A stretch of DNA of 64,000 nucleotides. Source: Tamlana sp. 2_MG-2023 (GTDB taxonomy: Bacteria; Bacteroidota; Bacteroidia; Flavobacteriales; Flavobacteriaceae). The notes under the pieces were generated by a model. It saw nothing but the letters and a program-made list of their open reading frames with translations, searched no databases and was not told the DNA's origin. This document shows, piece by piece, positions 57,091 through 64,000 of the stretch. A program made the translations under genes and the position numbers. The number at the start of each line of letters is the position of its first letter. Positions within the stretch are counted from its first letter, which is position 1. The stretch lies in the NCBI RefSeq assembly GCF_030548465.1, contig NZ_JAUOSF010000003.1:414035-478034 (forward strand). The letters run 5' to 3'.

Positions 57091-57849
57091 ATGAAGCAAA
57101 GCGTATTCACACTTATATTTCTAATGTGCATCTCGTCATTATTTGCGCAAAAACCATATAGAGGTGGCGAGGTTTATTCACATGAATCCGTTTTATATGG
57201 GAAATTTGAAATGCGTATGAAAATGATAAAGGGTAGTGGAATGCTATCTACCTTTTATACGATTAAACACTTTCCTAAGACAGGTAATCCTTATTGGGGC
57301 GAAATAGATATTGAGGTGTTAGCTAAGGATAATGCTCAAATAATGTCAACAAATATTTTTATTAATGACGCCGATGGAAATTGGATTCACGATGAGAAAC
57401 AAATACATCTTGATTATTCATTAGCAGATGATTTTCATGTTTATACCTTAGAATGGACGCCTAACTATATTGCATGGTTTATTGATGGTGTTGAACAAAG
57501 ACGTCAAACAGGAGAATTTGTAGATCATATGACGGTGCCTCAAGAGTATCGCCTTAATGCATGGATATCTTCTACACCAGCCTGGGTAGGAGAGATTGAT
57601 GAAGATGCCATGCCAGCGTATCAATACGTAGATTGGATTGAGTATTCTAGCTACAATGAAGCCACACAAGATTTTACTAAGCAATGGCGCGATAATTTTT
57701 ATTGGTTCAATGCATTGCGTTGGAAAAAGGGTAATTGGACATTTGATGGTAACGAAGTCGATTTTGTAGAGGAGAACGCTTACATTGAAAATGGCCATTT
57801 GATTTTAGCGATAACCGATCCAACACCTCCTTTATATATATTCAGATAA
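57091..57849 (+). CDS. GH16 lichenase-type beta-glucanase, permuted, no sorting domain
   Basis: 252-residue secreted endo-glucanase of family GH16 (signal peptide to about residue 20). The catalytic motif is WGEIDIEVL with E71, D73 and E75. The strand order is circularly permuted relative to Bacillus lichenase: the segment DNFYWFNALRWKKGNWTFDG, which opens ordinary lichenases, closes this protein (about 196-242). That is the order known from the Fibrobacter succinogenes 1,3-1,4-beta-glucanase. Compared with its tandem neighbour it ends abruptly after LAITDPTPPLYIFR and lacks the T9SS domain, so it may have lost its export tail and now stay periplasmic. Confidence 0.88.
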   Translation: MKQSVFTLIFLMCISSLFAQKPYRGGEVYSHESVLYGKFEMRMKMIKGSGMLSTFYTIKHFPKTGNPYWGEIDIEVLAKDNAQIMSTNIFINDADGNWIHDEKQIHLDYSLADDFHVYTLEWTPNYIAWFIDGVEQRRQTGEFVDHMTVPQEYRLNAWISSTPAWVGEIDEDAMPAYQYVDWIEYSSYNEATQDFTKQWRDNFYWFNALRWKKGNWTFDGNEVDFVEENAYIENGHLILAITDPTPPLYIFR

Positions 57850-57926
57850 TATCGATTACTATAATTTAAAATTAGGCTTTAATTATATAGCCAAGTAACC
57901 GAAAAGTCAATTAATAATATTTAACT

Positions 57927-58919
57927 ATGAAAAATATAACATTAATCTTGCTATTATTTTGTACATCATCATTTGCGCAAAAACCATATAATGGAGCTGA
58001 GGTATATTCGAAGGAAAGTGTTTTATACGGGAAATTCGAAATGCGTATGAAAATGATAAAAGGTAGTGGCATGTTATCTACCTTTTATACTATAAAACAT
58101 TATCCAGGAGGGAACGATCCGTATTGGGGAGAACTTGATATTGAAGTACTGGGCAAGAATAATGCCCAAATAATGTCAACAAATATTTTTGCAAATGACA
58201 ATGATGGGAATTTAGTTTACAGTGAAGAGCAGATCCCATTAAATTATTCATTAGCAGATGATTTTCATGTGTTTACTTTAGAATGGACTCCAGACTATAT
58301 CGCTTGGTTTATTGATGGTGTAGAACAAAGGCGTAAAACTGGAGCTTTTGTAACTCATATGGATAGAGCTCAAGGTTATCGTTTTAACGCATGGATATCC
58401 TCTACACCAGCGTGGGTAGGTGCTATTGATGAGAGTGCGATGCCTGCCTATCAGTATGTGGATTGGATTGAGTACTCAAGTTATGATCCTTCAAACCAGT
58501 CCTTTACTAAGCAGTGGCGCGATGAGTTTGATAGTTTTGATTACTCGCGCTGGACAAAGGCTCAATGGACTTTTAATGGCAACGAAGTGGATTTTGTTAG
58601 AGAAAACGCTTATGTTGAAGCCGGGAATTTAGTCTTGGCTATAACAAATCCAGATGCGCCATTAAGCATATCTGATGAAACTAAACCTGACGCGTTTTCA
58701 GTAAAATACCTGCATGGTCATAAGGAAATACACATTAGTAACTTAAAGGGAGGTAATTATGATGTGCAGCTACATGATTTAAATGGGAAAATTTTGTTGT
58801 CTAATCAATTTAATACATCAAAATCTGTAATCTCATGCCCAACGATTCCAAGTGGTTTATATATCATTTCAGTTTATAATGAAATGGAAACATTTAGAAA
58901 AAAAATATTTATTAGATAA
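57927..58919 (+). CDS. GH16 lichenase-type beta-glucanase, permuted, with T9SS domain
   Basis: 330-residue tandem paralogue of the preceding gene, very similar over the first 240 residues. Signal peptide to about 18; catalytic E69, D71 and E73 in WGELDIEVL; permuted C-terminal segment FDSFDYSRWTKAQWTFNGNE. After LAITNPDAP comes a T9SS-type sorting domain (about 255-330, ending FRKKIFIR). Expected to hydrolyse mixed-linkage (1,3-1,4) beta-glucan at the cell surface. The two copies are separated by 77 bp, so they arose by local duplication. Confidence 0.92.
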   Translation: MKNITLILLLFCTSSFAQKPYNGAEVYSKESVLYGKFEMRMKMIKGSGMLSTFYTIKHYPGGNDPYWGELDIEVLGKNNAQIMSTNIFANDNDGNLVYSEEQIPLNYSLADDFHVFTLEWTPDYIAWFIDGVEQRRKTGAFVTHMDRAQGYRFNAWISSTPAWVGAIDESAMPAYQYVDWIEYSSYDPSNQSFTKQWRDEFDSFDYSRWTKAQWTFNGNEVDFVRENAYVEAGNLVLAITNPDAPLSISDETKPDAFSVKYLHGHKEIHISNLKGGNYDVQLHDLNGKILLSNQFNTSKSVISCPTIPSGLYIISVYNEMETFRKKIFIR

Positions 58920-59000
58920 TCGAAGGGTTTAAGCTAATCGTTAGGGAATGATGTTTAAAAGTAACTTACTGTTTCAATAAAAAGTAAATGGCTTAAAAAC

Positions 59001-59104
59001 ATGAGGAATAAAATTAAATTATTGCTTTTGTTTATTAGCATATCAACTAATATTTCGGCGAAAGAATACCATGTGTCAAAGCAAGGTTCTGATGGAAATA
59101 TCGG
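59001..59104 (+). pseudogene. Truncated N-terminus of a secreted beta-helix protein
   Basis: Starts with a good signal peptide (MRNKIKLLLLFISISTNIS) and then KEYHVSKQGSDGNIG, the typical opening of right-handed parallel beta-helix enzymes (polysaccharide lyases and related glycosidases). At 59095 the DNA switches to the duplicated HTCS segment, and the frame continues with unrelated residues to a stop near 59231. The rest of the gene is missing from the window. The gene class is inferred from about 33 codons only. Confidence 0.6.
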
Positions 59105-59468
59105 TTTCAAAACTGGTTTTATTTTTGGTGTAAAACTGGGCATGCACCAGTTTGTTTTCGGTGCCTACCCAGAGTCTTTGTTTACTATCTATAAAAGTAC
59201 AGTCTACGCGGCTGCTGCTCAAAGACGTTGAATCGTTTAATATGTGTTTGTAAGAGGTATAATTGATGCCATCAAACTTGTAGAGTCCTGTAGTATTGGT
59301 GGCAATCCAAATGAAGCCCTTGTGGTCTTGTACGATATCTGGAATTCCTACTTTCGGAATCCCTTCTTTGATGCTTACAAAATCATATTCCTTTTGGATG
59401 TGCTGCCCCCAAGAATTGAACTGAAAAACCCACAATAAAAGTAGGGTTAAACGTATGGTTTTTGTCAT
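59076..59468 (-). pseudogene. Truncated HTCS fragment
   Basis: 130 codons beginning MTKTIRLTLLLLWVFQFNSW, nearly identical to the HTCS at 2565 over residues 1-105. It then jumps in frame to the part matching residues 206-226 (NKLVHAQFYTKNKTSFETDI) and ends SIRTLL past the repeat edge. It keeps the signal peptide and one or two propeller repeats but no Y_Y_Y, kinase, receiver or HTH. It cannot signal; expression of a secreted stub is possible but I call it a relic. Confidence 0.85.
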
Positions 59469-60697
59469 AAGTTAAGTGGTTAGTGGGATTTGTATTTAAA
59501 GATAAAGATAAAATTTAAGAAAATTCAGCACTAAAATTAAAGAAGCATCCATTGTAAATTATGTTGCATATAGGCTGTGAATGTTGCGTTGTTAGGGGCT
59601 TGTATGTTGTTTGGATTAAAGTGAAATCTGAAGTGAATCACTATGTTGTGTTTGTGCTGTTTAAATTTTAGACGGTTTACAGGCTTGTTAGTAGTATATA
59701 CTTTTTCAAGATCTAGCTAAGCTTCAGTATGCTAAAACTTCGTAAATTTGAAACCGAAATCCATATTTATGAAAGTTCTCCATTTAGATACCAATCACGA
59801 GTTATTAATTAATCAATTAAACGCTTTAGGTTTTGAAAACCATTAAGATTATACCTCTTCAAAAGCCGAAATTGAAGCTAAAATTCATGAGTACGACGGT
59901 ATTGTATTAAGAAGCCGCTTCACCATTGATAAAACTTTTTTAGATGCTGCGCGTATTTTGAAGTTCATTGGCCGTGTAGGTGCGGGGTTAGAGAATATTG
60001 ACTGCGATTATGCCGAGAGTAAAGGCGTGTTTTTAGTATCGGCACCCGAGGGGAATAGAAATGCCGTTGGTGAGCATGCTTTAGGGATGTTATTGTCTTT
60101 ATTTAATAAATTGAATAAGGCAGACGCCGAAGTAAGGGCTGGAAAATGGTTGCGCGAAGCCAATCGTGGTATTGAATTAGATGGTCGAACCGTTGGCCTC
60201 ATTGGTTACGGAAACATGGGCAAAGCCTTCGCTAAAAAATTACGAGGTTTTGACGTTGAGGTGCTATGTTATGATATTAAAGACGGTGTTGGTGATGCCA
60301 ATGCCAAACAAGTCGATTTACAAACCTTTAAAGAACAGGTCGATGTGATTAGTTTACATACGCCACAAACGCCGCTTACTTTAAATATGATTGATGGTAA
60401 TTTTATTAATCAGGTGAAAAAACCATTTTGGTTAATTAATACCGCACGCGGAAAAAGTGTGGTGACTCAAGATTTGGTGTCTTCCTTAAAATCAGGGAAA
60501 ATATTAGGCGCCGGACTAGATGTTTTAGAATATGAAAAAGCCTCCTTTGAAACCTTATTTTCTAAGGAACTACCTGAAGCTTTTAAATATTTAATTGAAG
60601 CCGAAAATGTCTTACTCACACCACATGTTGCGGGTTGGACGGTTGAAAGTAAAGAAAAACTGGCTCAAACTATAGTAGATAAAATTAAAGCAAAATA
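59095..60697. repeat. Right copy of long direct repeat, decayed
   Basis: Matches 6064-7969 in the same orientation. It differs by a 303-bp deletion (junction at GTTTTCGGT, about 59155-59163), a nonsense codon at 59844-59846, and scattered substitutions. The two copies are about 53 kb apart and bracket the whole SusCD/arabinose/GlcNAc locus. No inverted terminal repeats or recombinase gene accompany it. Confidence 0.92.
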
Positions 60698-60704
60698 TCA
60701 ATAA
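59769..60704 (+). pseudogene. 2-hydroxyacid dehydrogenase duplicate with nonsense mutation
   Basis: Copy of the gene at 7041. Codon 26 (GAA) has become TAA (59844-59846), so translation from the ATG at 59769 stops after 25 residues. The rest stays open: an internal ATG at 59958 would give a 248-residue protein that keeps the Rossmann motif GLIGYGNMGKAFAKKL and the catalytic R, E and H, but lacks about the first 63 residues of the substrate domain. Several substitutions (for example V to A before GKW, A to G in IDGNF) and a different C-terminus (AKYQ) separate it from the parent. A recent pseudogene, possibly still making a truncated product. Confidence 0.85.
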
Positions 60705-61145
60705 TAAGCTTACATCATTTTTTTTAAGAACCGCCTATTTAGGGTTAAAAAAGTAAAACCTGATGTGTCAGACTATATATCAAGGTCAAGGAGCTTCATG
60801 GGGCCTAAACCGTTGGTGAAAATTGCCGTAAATCACTTTAATTCTTATGGTTAGAATAAATTAATTTATGTAATGTACGGCAAATTGAATACTAACTTTT
60901 TAAGAACCTAAGTTTGACTAAAAACGATTAAGTCAAATTTAAATAAGTTTTTGAAAGTTTATTTCTTTCTCTTCTAAGGAAAAGTAAGAACGACCAGAAA
61001 TCTCATCAAGTATTGATTCATTCACATAATGCGTTCGTAGTGAGAAAACGGTATGATAAAATTATACAACAGACTGGAGTTTGTAGGTGTACATAGTCGA
61101 ACTTGAATTAATGTAAAGAGTTAGATGGTCTAATTATTAGTCCGT
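60705..61145. other. Intergenic stretch right of the repeat
   Basis: 441 bp without a convincing gene. An open stretch at about 60725-60854 reads VKKVKPDVSDYISRSRSF and MGPKPLVKIAVNHFNSYG before a stop, with no start codon in sensible context; it may be the tail of a lost gene, family not recognised. No terminator or operator seen. Confidence 0.4.
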
Positions 61146-61478
61146 TTATTTAATAAAATCAAACTTATTTTCAAAAAAAGACCCTACTACAGGAACAGGT
61201 TTTTCAGCTTCATTCATAGCGTTTATGATGCCAAATATCCATAATGCTAAAATTACTAAATTACCTAATGATAAAATACCGGCTATAGATGGAATAATCA
61301 TAGCAATTATGTTTGTTGCAATACCGAAAACTATACCTAAGATGGCAACTCCTAAGGATTGTTTTAAATTATAACTTACTAAGGAGCTTTTTGGTGCTTT
61401 ATTTTTATAAGAAAAATAAGAAATTAACCATCCGATAATAGTAATGTAAGAAACGATTGAAAGTGTTTTGTTGTTCAT
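61146..61478 (-). CDS. DUF4870-like small membrane protein
   Basis: 110-residue protein with about three hydrophobic segments (LSIVSYITIIGWLISYF, AILGIVFGIATNIIAMIIPS, GNLVILALWIFGIINAMN). The order, the KQSLGVAI motif after the first segment and the closing NAMNEAEKPVPVVG fit DUF4870-type inner-membrane proteins, function unknown. It is divergent from the TPR regulator downstream and outside the duplicated block, so it probably belongs to the chromosome backbone. Confidence 0.75.
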   Translation of the reverse strand: MNNKTLSIVSYITIIGWLISYFSYKNKAPKSSLVSYNLKQSLGVAILGIVFGIATNIIAMIIPSIAGILSLGNLVILALWIFGIINAMNEAEKPVPVVGSFFENKFDFIK

Positions 61479-61722
61479 TTTTTAGATTTTTAAAATTAAT
61501 TTGTGCCAAATGTACTGGTGATCCTACATTTATTAAGGTTAAAAATGTCTACAAAACGTATACACTCTTAGTTTTTATAGATTACAATTTGTATACAAAA
61601 ATGAGTTATTTTACACAGAGACAATGGGTTATGTGTTTTGTATTTCTGTCTTCTTACTTTTACTAAATCTAGTGTAGTTTATTAAAAAAGGTAGGAAACT
61701 TCTTTTTACTTACTTTTGGCAC

Positions 61723-63588
61723 ATGATAAAAATGATAAGACTCATATTTATTTTATTATGTTTTCTATTTTGCCATGTCAGTTTTGCACAAGACGAACTT
61801 AAACGCGATTTAGAAAACAAAATATCACAGACCAATAAGTTTTCCGAAGACTATTTTTTGTACACAGCTCAGCTGGCTAGAGTTATACAATTAAGTGATT
61901 TAGATAGAAGTTTAGTTCTAATTAATGACGCTATAAAGCAGGAAGATGTTGTTGTTTCAAGTAAAAATAGAATTGAAATATTAAAAATAGCAATATCTAT
62001 TTACCTATATAGTAATGAATTCACAGCAATGAATTTAGCTATAGAGGAGTTGCTAGTAGCCGCATTACGTTCAAAAAAACCTGAAGATCTATCTTATGCA
62101 AATTATTATAAAGGCAGAGGTTTAAGTGCGCTAAATGATACGAATAGTTTGAGTTATTTTTTTAAAGCGTTGAAGTTGGCCGAAAAAACAAACAACGACC
62201 TGTTAAAAAGTAAATTGTACTACCGGATTTCTAGTTATTATGCTGATAACGAAAATTTAGTTTTAGAAAACAAATATGCTAACTACTGTTTAGCTGCTGC
62301 GATAAAATCAAAAGATCCGGAGCAACTTACTTTAGCATGGCAAGCAAAAGGAACCTATTTTTTTGAACAAAACAAGAGGGAAGTTTCGAAAATAGATTCC
62401 ACTCTAATAGCATTAAAAAAGGGTATTTCCATTTTTAATAAGAATAAAGATAAAATTATACTTCAAAATCAGTTAGGCATTTTACAACTAAACGTGGCTG
62501 TTCATTTTTATCAATTTTATATGCCTTTTTATAAAGATTCTGTTGAAACTTATGCAAATTTGGCTTTAAAAAATGGCTTGGCTACCAATGATAAACAAGT
62601 TATAATCAATTGCAATGGTTTGTTATCTGAACTCGCTTATAAGGAAAATGATCTTGATAAAGTTGAAAAATTACTTCTTAAATCTAAATTAAAAGCGGAG
62701 TCATATAAAGTAAAGCAGCCAGAATTATTATCTAAAATTTATTTTGCATTGGCCAAATTGTATAAAAAGAAGAATGACCCCGATCAAGTTGTTTCTTTTT
62801 ACGAATTATACGTAGAAAATTATAGGTTATTTATTGAAAAAGACAGACAGAGGTATAGTCAACTTCTAGATGCAAAATACGAATTAAATAAAAAAAGAAA
62901 GCAAATAAAATTCTTGGATGATAAAAGTAAAGCGGAAACTAAGCAAAAGCATTTATCACTAGGTATTGCTGTGGCTTTGTTTATTAGCCTCATTTTGATT
63001 TTCATGACTTATAATTATAAATTAAAATATTCTATTGAGCAGCAAAAATTGCTAAAAGTTAAAACAGAAGAAGACCGTTTACGAACACAATTACTAGAAG
63101 AAAAAGCAAAACTTAAAACCGAAGAAGCGGCGCGTCTAGAAGTGGAACAGGAGTTAATTTTAGCACAAAAGAATAAACTTCAAAAAGAATTGTTAGCCGA
63201 GTCTTTACAAGTTGAGTATAAAAATGAAATCTTACTACAAATGAAGGATAAGCTTTTTGTTGAAAATCTAAACCCACAAACGATCCAAAATCTGAGTAGA
63301 ATTATCAATAATCAAATGAGGTTAGATAAAGATTTTAAAACTCTAAAAGCAGATATAAAAGGAGTTAATCCTGAATTTATAGAAGCTTTACAAAAAACTT
63401 CGAATCATAAGCTAACACAACTTGATATAAAATATTGTTTGTATATAAAATTAAATCTTAGTACTAAACAAATGGCAAATTTACTACATGTTGAGCCCTC
63501 TAGTATTAGGATGAAAAAATATCGTTTAAAACAAAAATTAAATCTAAGTAAAGATCAAAACTTGTCTGTTTTTTTGAATAGTATTTAA
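61723..63588 (+). CDS. TPR-sensor regulator with LuxR-like C-terminal HTH
   Basis: 621-residue membrane-bound regulator type common in Bacteroidota. Signal peptide (FILLCFLFCHVSFAQ), then about 350 residues of helical TPR-like repeats (SYANYYKGRGLSALNDTNSL, KPEDL-type helices). One membrane helix is near 408-430 (LSLGIAVALFISLILIFMTY), then a coiled coil rich in K/E/L (about 435-500) and a C-terminal helix-turn-helix (about 560-621). The HTH region (LTQLDIKYCLYIKLNLSTKQ, then MANLLHVEPSSIRMKKYRLK) resembles LuxR/GerE-type domains. The signal sensed is unknown. A second ATG at 61732 is possible. Confidence 0.82.
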   Translation: MIKMIRLIFILLCFLFCHVSFAQDELKRDLENKISQTNKFSEDYFLYTAQLARVIQLSDLDRSLVLINDAIKQEDVVVSSKNRIEILKIAISIYLYSNEFTAMNLAIEELLVAALRSKKPEDLSYANYYKGRGLSALNDTNSLSYFFKALKLAEKTNNDLLKSKLYYRISSYYADNENLVLENKYANYCLAAAIKSKDPEQLTLAWQAKGTYFFEQNKREVSKIDSTLIALKKGISIFNKNKDKIILQNQLGILQLNVAVHFYQFYMPFYKDSVETYANLALKNGLATNDKQVIINCNGLLSELAYKENDLDKVEKLLLKSKLKAESYKVKQPELLSKIYFALAKLYKKKNDPDQVVSFYELYVENYRLFIEKDRQRYSQLLDAKYELNKKRKQIKFLDDKSKAETKQKHLSLGIAVALFISLILIFMTYNYKLKYSIEQQKLLKVKTEEDRLRTQLLEEKAKLKTEEAARLEVEQELILAQKNKLQKELLAESLQVEYKNEILLQMKDKLFVENLNPQTIQNLSRIINNQMRLDKDFKTLKADIKGVNPEFIEALQKTSNHKLTQLDIKYCLYIKLNLSTKQMANLLHVEPSSIRMKKYRLKQKLNLSKDQNLSVFLNSI

Positions 63589-63860
63589 AAAGCCGAAAAT
63601 ATTTTATTTTTGTTAAACTAATTAAAGCGAGCATTGGCACTGTATGGATGATTCCATATAAATACTAAAACTATTCCATATTATTTAATTGATGCGTTGG
63701 TCTTTAAATTATCTGTAGATTGTTAGGTTGCTTTCTATGAAAGCAATCGTTAAAAAGTAATGGTTTGCAGCAGTATTAGGGTTTGACTCATTGCGTATAG
63801 CGATTATAATATTATTAAAGTTTTTCGTAATTTAGAATTGTTTTAAAAACTATTTTACTC

Positions 63861-63968
63861 ATGTCTAAAGAATATAATAGAAATAACGACTTCGACCAAG
63901 CTTTCGAATCTGGTAAAGATGTAAGCTTCCCCATTTTAGAACTGCTTAATTTTCTAAAACTAGTTTAA
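63861..63968 (+). CDS. Short open frame, possible truncated antitoxin-like gene
   Basis: 36 codons: MSKEYNRNNDFDQAFESGKD, then VSFPILELLNFLKLV and stop. The FDQAFESGKDV stretch resembles the start of CopG/ribbon-helix-helix antitoxins (FDxxFExGEDI), but the expected continuation is absent, so it is either a broken remnant or chance. Sequence on either side (63589-63860 and 63969-64000) shows no other gene. Confidence 0.3.
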   Translation: MSKEYNRNNDFDQAFESGKDVSFPILELLNFLKLV

Positions 63969-64000
63969 AATTACTGTTTTTAATTCTCTTGGGGCTAGCC

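Noticed and set aside
57091..58919. GH16 pair as agarase, carrageenase or laminarinase
   Set aside because: Strand order and the closing segment fit the permuted 1,3-1,4-beta-glucanase form, not the laminarinase or agarase groups.
59001..59231. Open frame of 76 codons starting with a signal peptide, as a real small gene
   Set aside because: From 59095 on the DNA is the antisense of the duplicated HTCS, so the C-terminal half is an accidental read-through of the junction.
6064..60697. The direct repeat as attachment sites of an integrative conjugative element
   Set aside because: The repeats are 1.6-1.9 kb of coding DNA, not short att cores; no tRNA, integrase, relaxase or transfer genes lie between them.
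61507..61535. AAATGTA...TACATTT upstream of the TPR regulator as an AraR site
   Set aside because: The half-sites are much further apart than in the nine accepted copies.

Overview
The window comes from a Bacteroidota bacterium, most likely a member of the Flavobacteriaceae. The DNA is AT-rich. There are SusC/SusD pairs, a hybrid two-component regulator, many SPII lipoproteins, type IX secretion (T9SS) C-terminal sorting domains, and promoters with the Bacteroidota -7 element (TAnnTTTG). No tRNA, rRNA, CRISPR array, integrase or transposase was seen.

Layout. Positions 1-8456 hold the 5' part of a minus-strand SusC gene, a 1391-residue hybrid two-component regulator (HTCS), a 2-hydroxyacid dehydrogenase and a DUF1801 protein. 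They are followed by a decayed VOC-family relic and about 0.9 kb of non-coding DNA. Positions 9622-24607 form one long operon: two SusC/SusD pairs, two surface lipoproteins, a TPR protein, and a T9SS-exported purple-acid-phosphatase-like enzyme overlapping it. A GH3 gene (minus strand) and a LamG-containing GH2 gene are divergent at about 27.4 kb. Positions 31.9-39.8 kb hold four single-gene units that encode T9SS-exported proteins sharing an Ig-like module; two of them carry a large domain that looks GH12-like but lacks the canonical catalytic glutamates. Positions 39.9-48.4 kb are a complete L-arabinose module: a Nudix-type regulator (AraR-like), GH51 arabinofuranosidase, ribulokinase, ribulose-phosphate epimerase, arabinose isomerase and a sodium symporter. 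Positions 48.5-56.6 kb add GH20, an esterase, GH3, an MFS sugar permease and a NagB-LmbE fusion. Positions 57.1-58.9 kb carry two tandem GH16 lichenase-type enzymes.

How the parts fit. Extracellular GH16, GH12-like and modular proteins would cut or bind a plant or algal hemicellulose. The SusCD pairs import oligosaccharides, and periplasmic GH2, GH3, GH51 and GH20 release arabinose, glucose or galactose, and hexosamine. AraBDA and NagB feed these into central metabolism. Nine copies of a 17-bp palindrome (ARTGTA-N5-TACAYT) lie upstream of the SusC operon, GH2, all four modular genes, the Nudix regulator, GH51 and araB. This ties most of the locus into one putative arabinose regulon.

The locus is bracketed by a direct repeat. 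Positions 6064-7969 (5' part of the HTCS plus the dehydrogenase) recur at 59095-60697 in the same orientation. The right copy is decayed: it has a 303-bp deletion between 9-bp repeats and a nonsense codon in the dehydrogenase. Its left edge cuts off a beta-helix-protein gene after about 33 codons. This suggests that the roughly 50-kb locus arrived or was rearranged by recombination. The right end holds a DUF4870 protein and a TPR/LuxR-type regulator.
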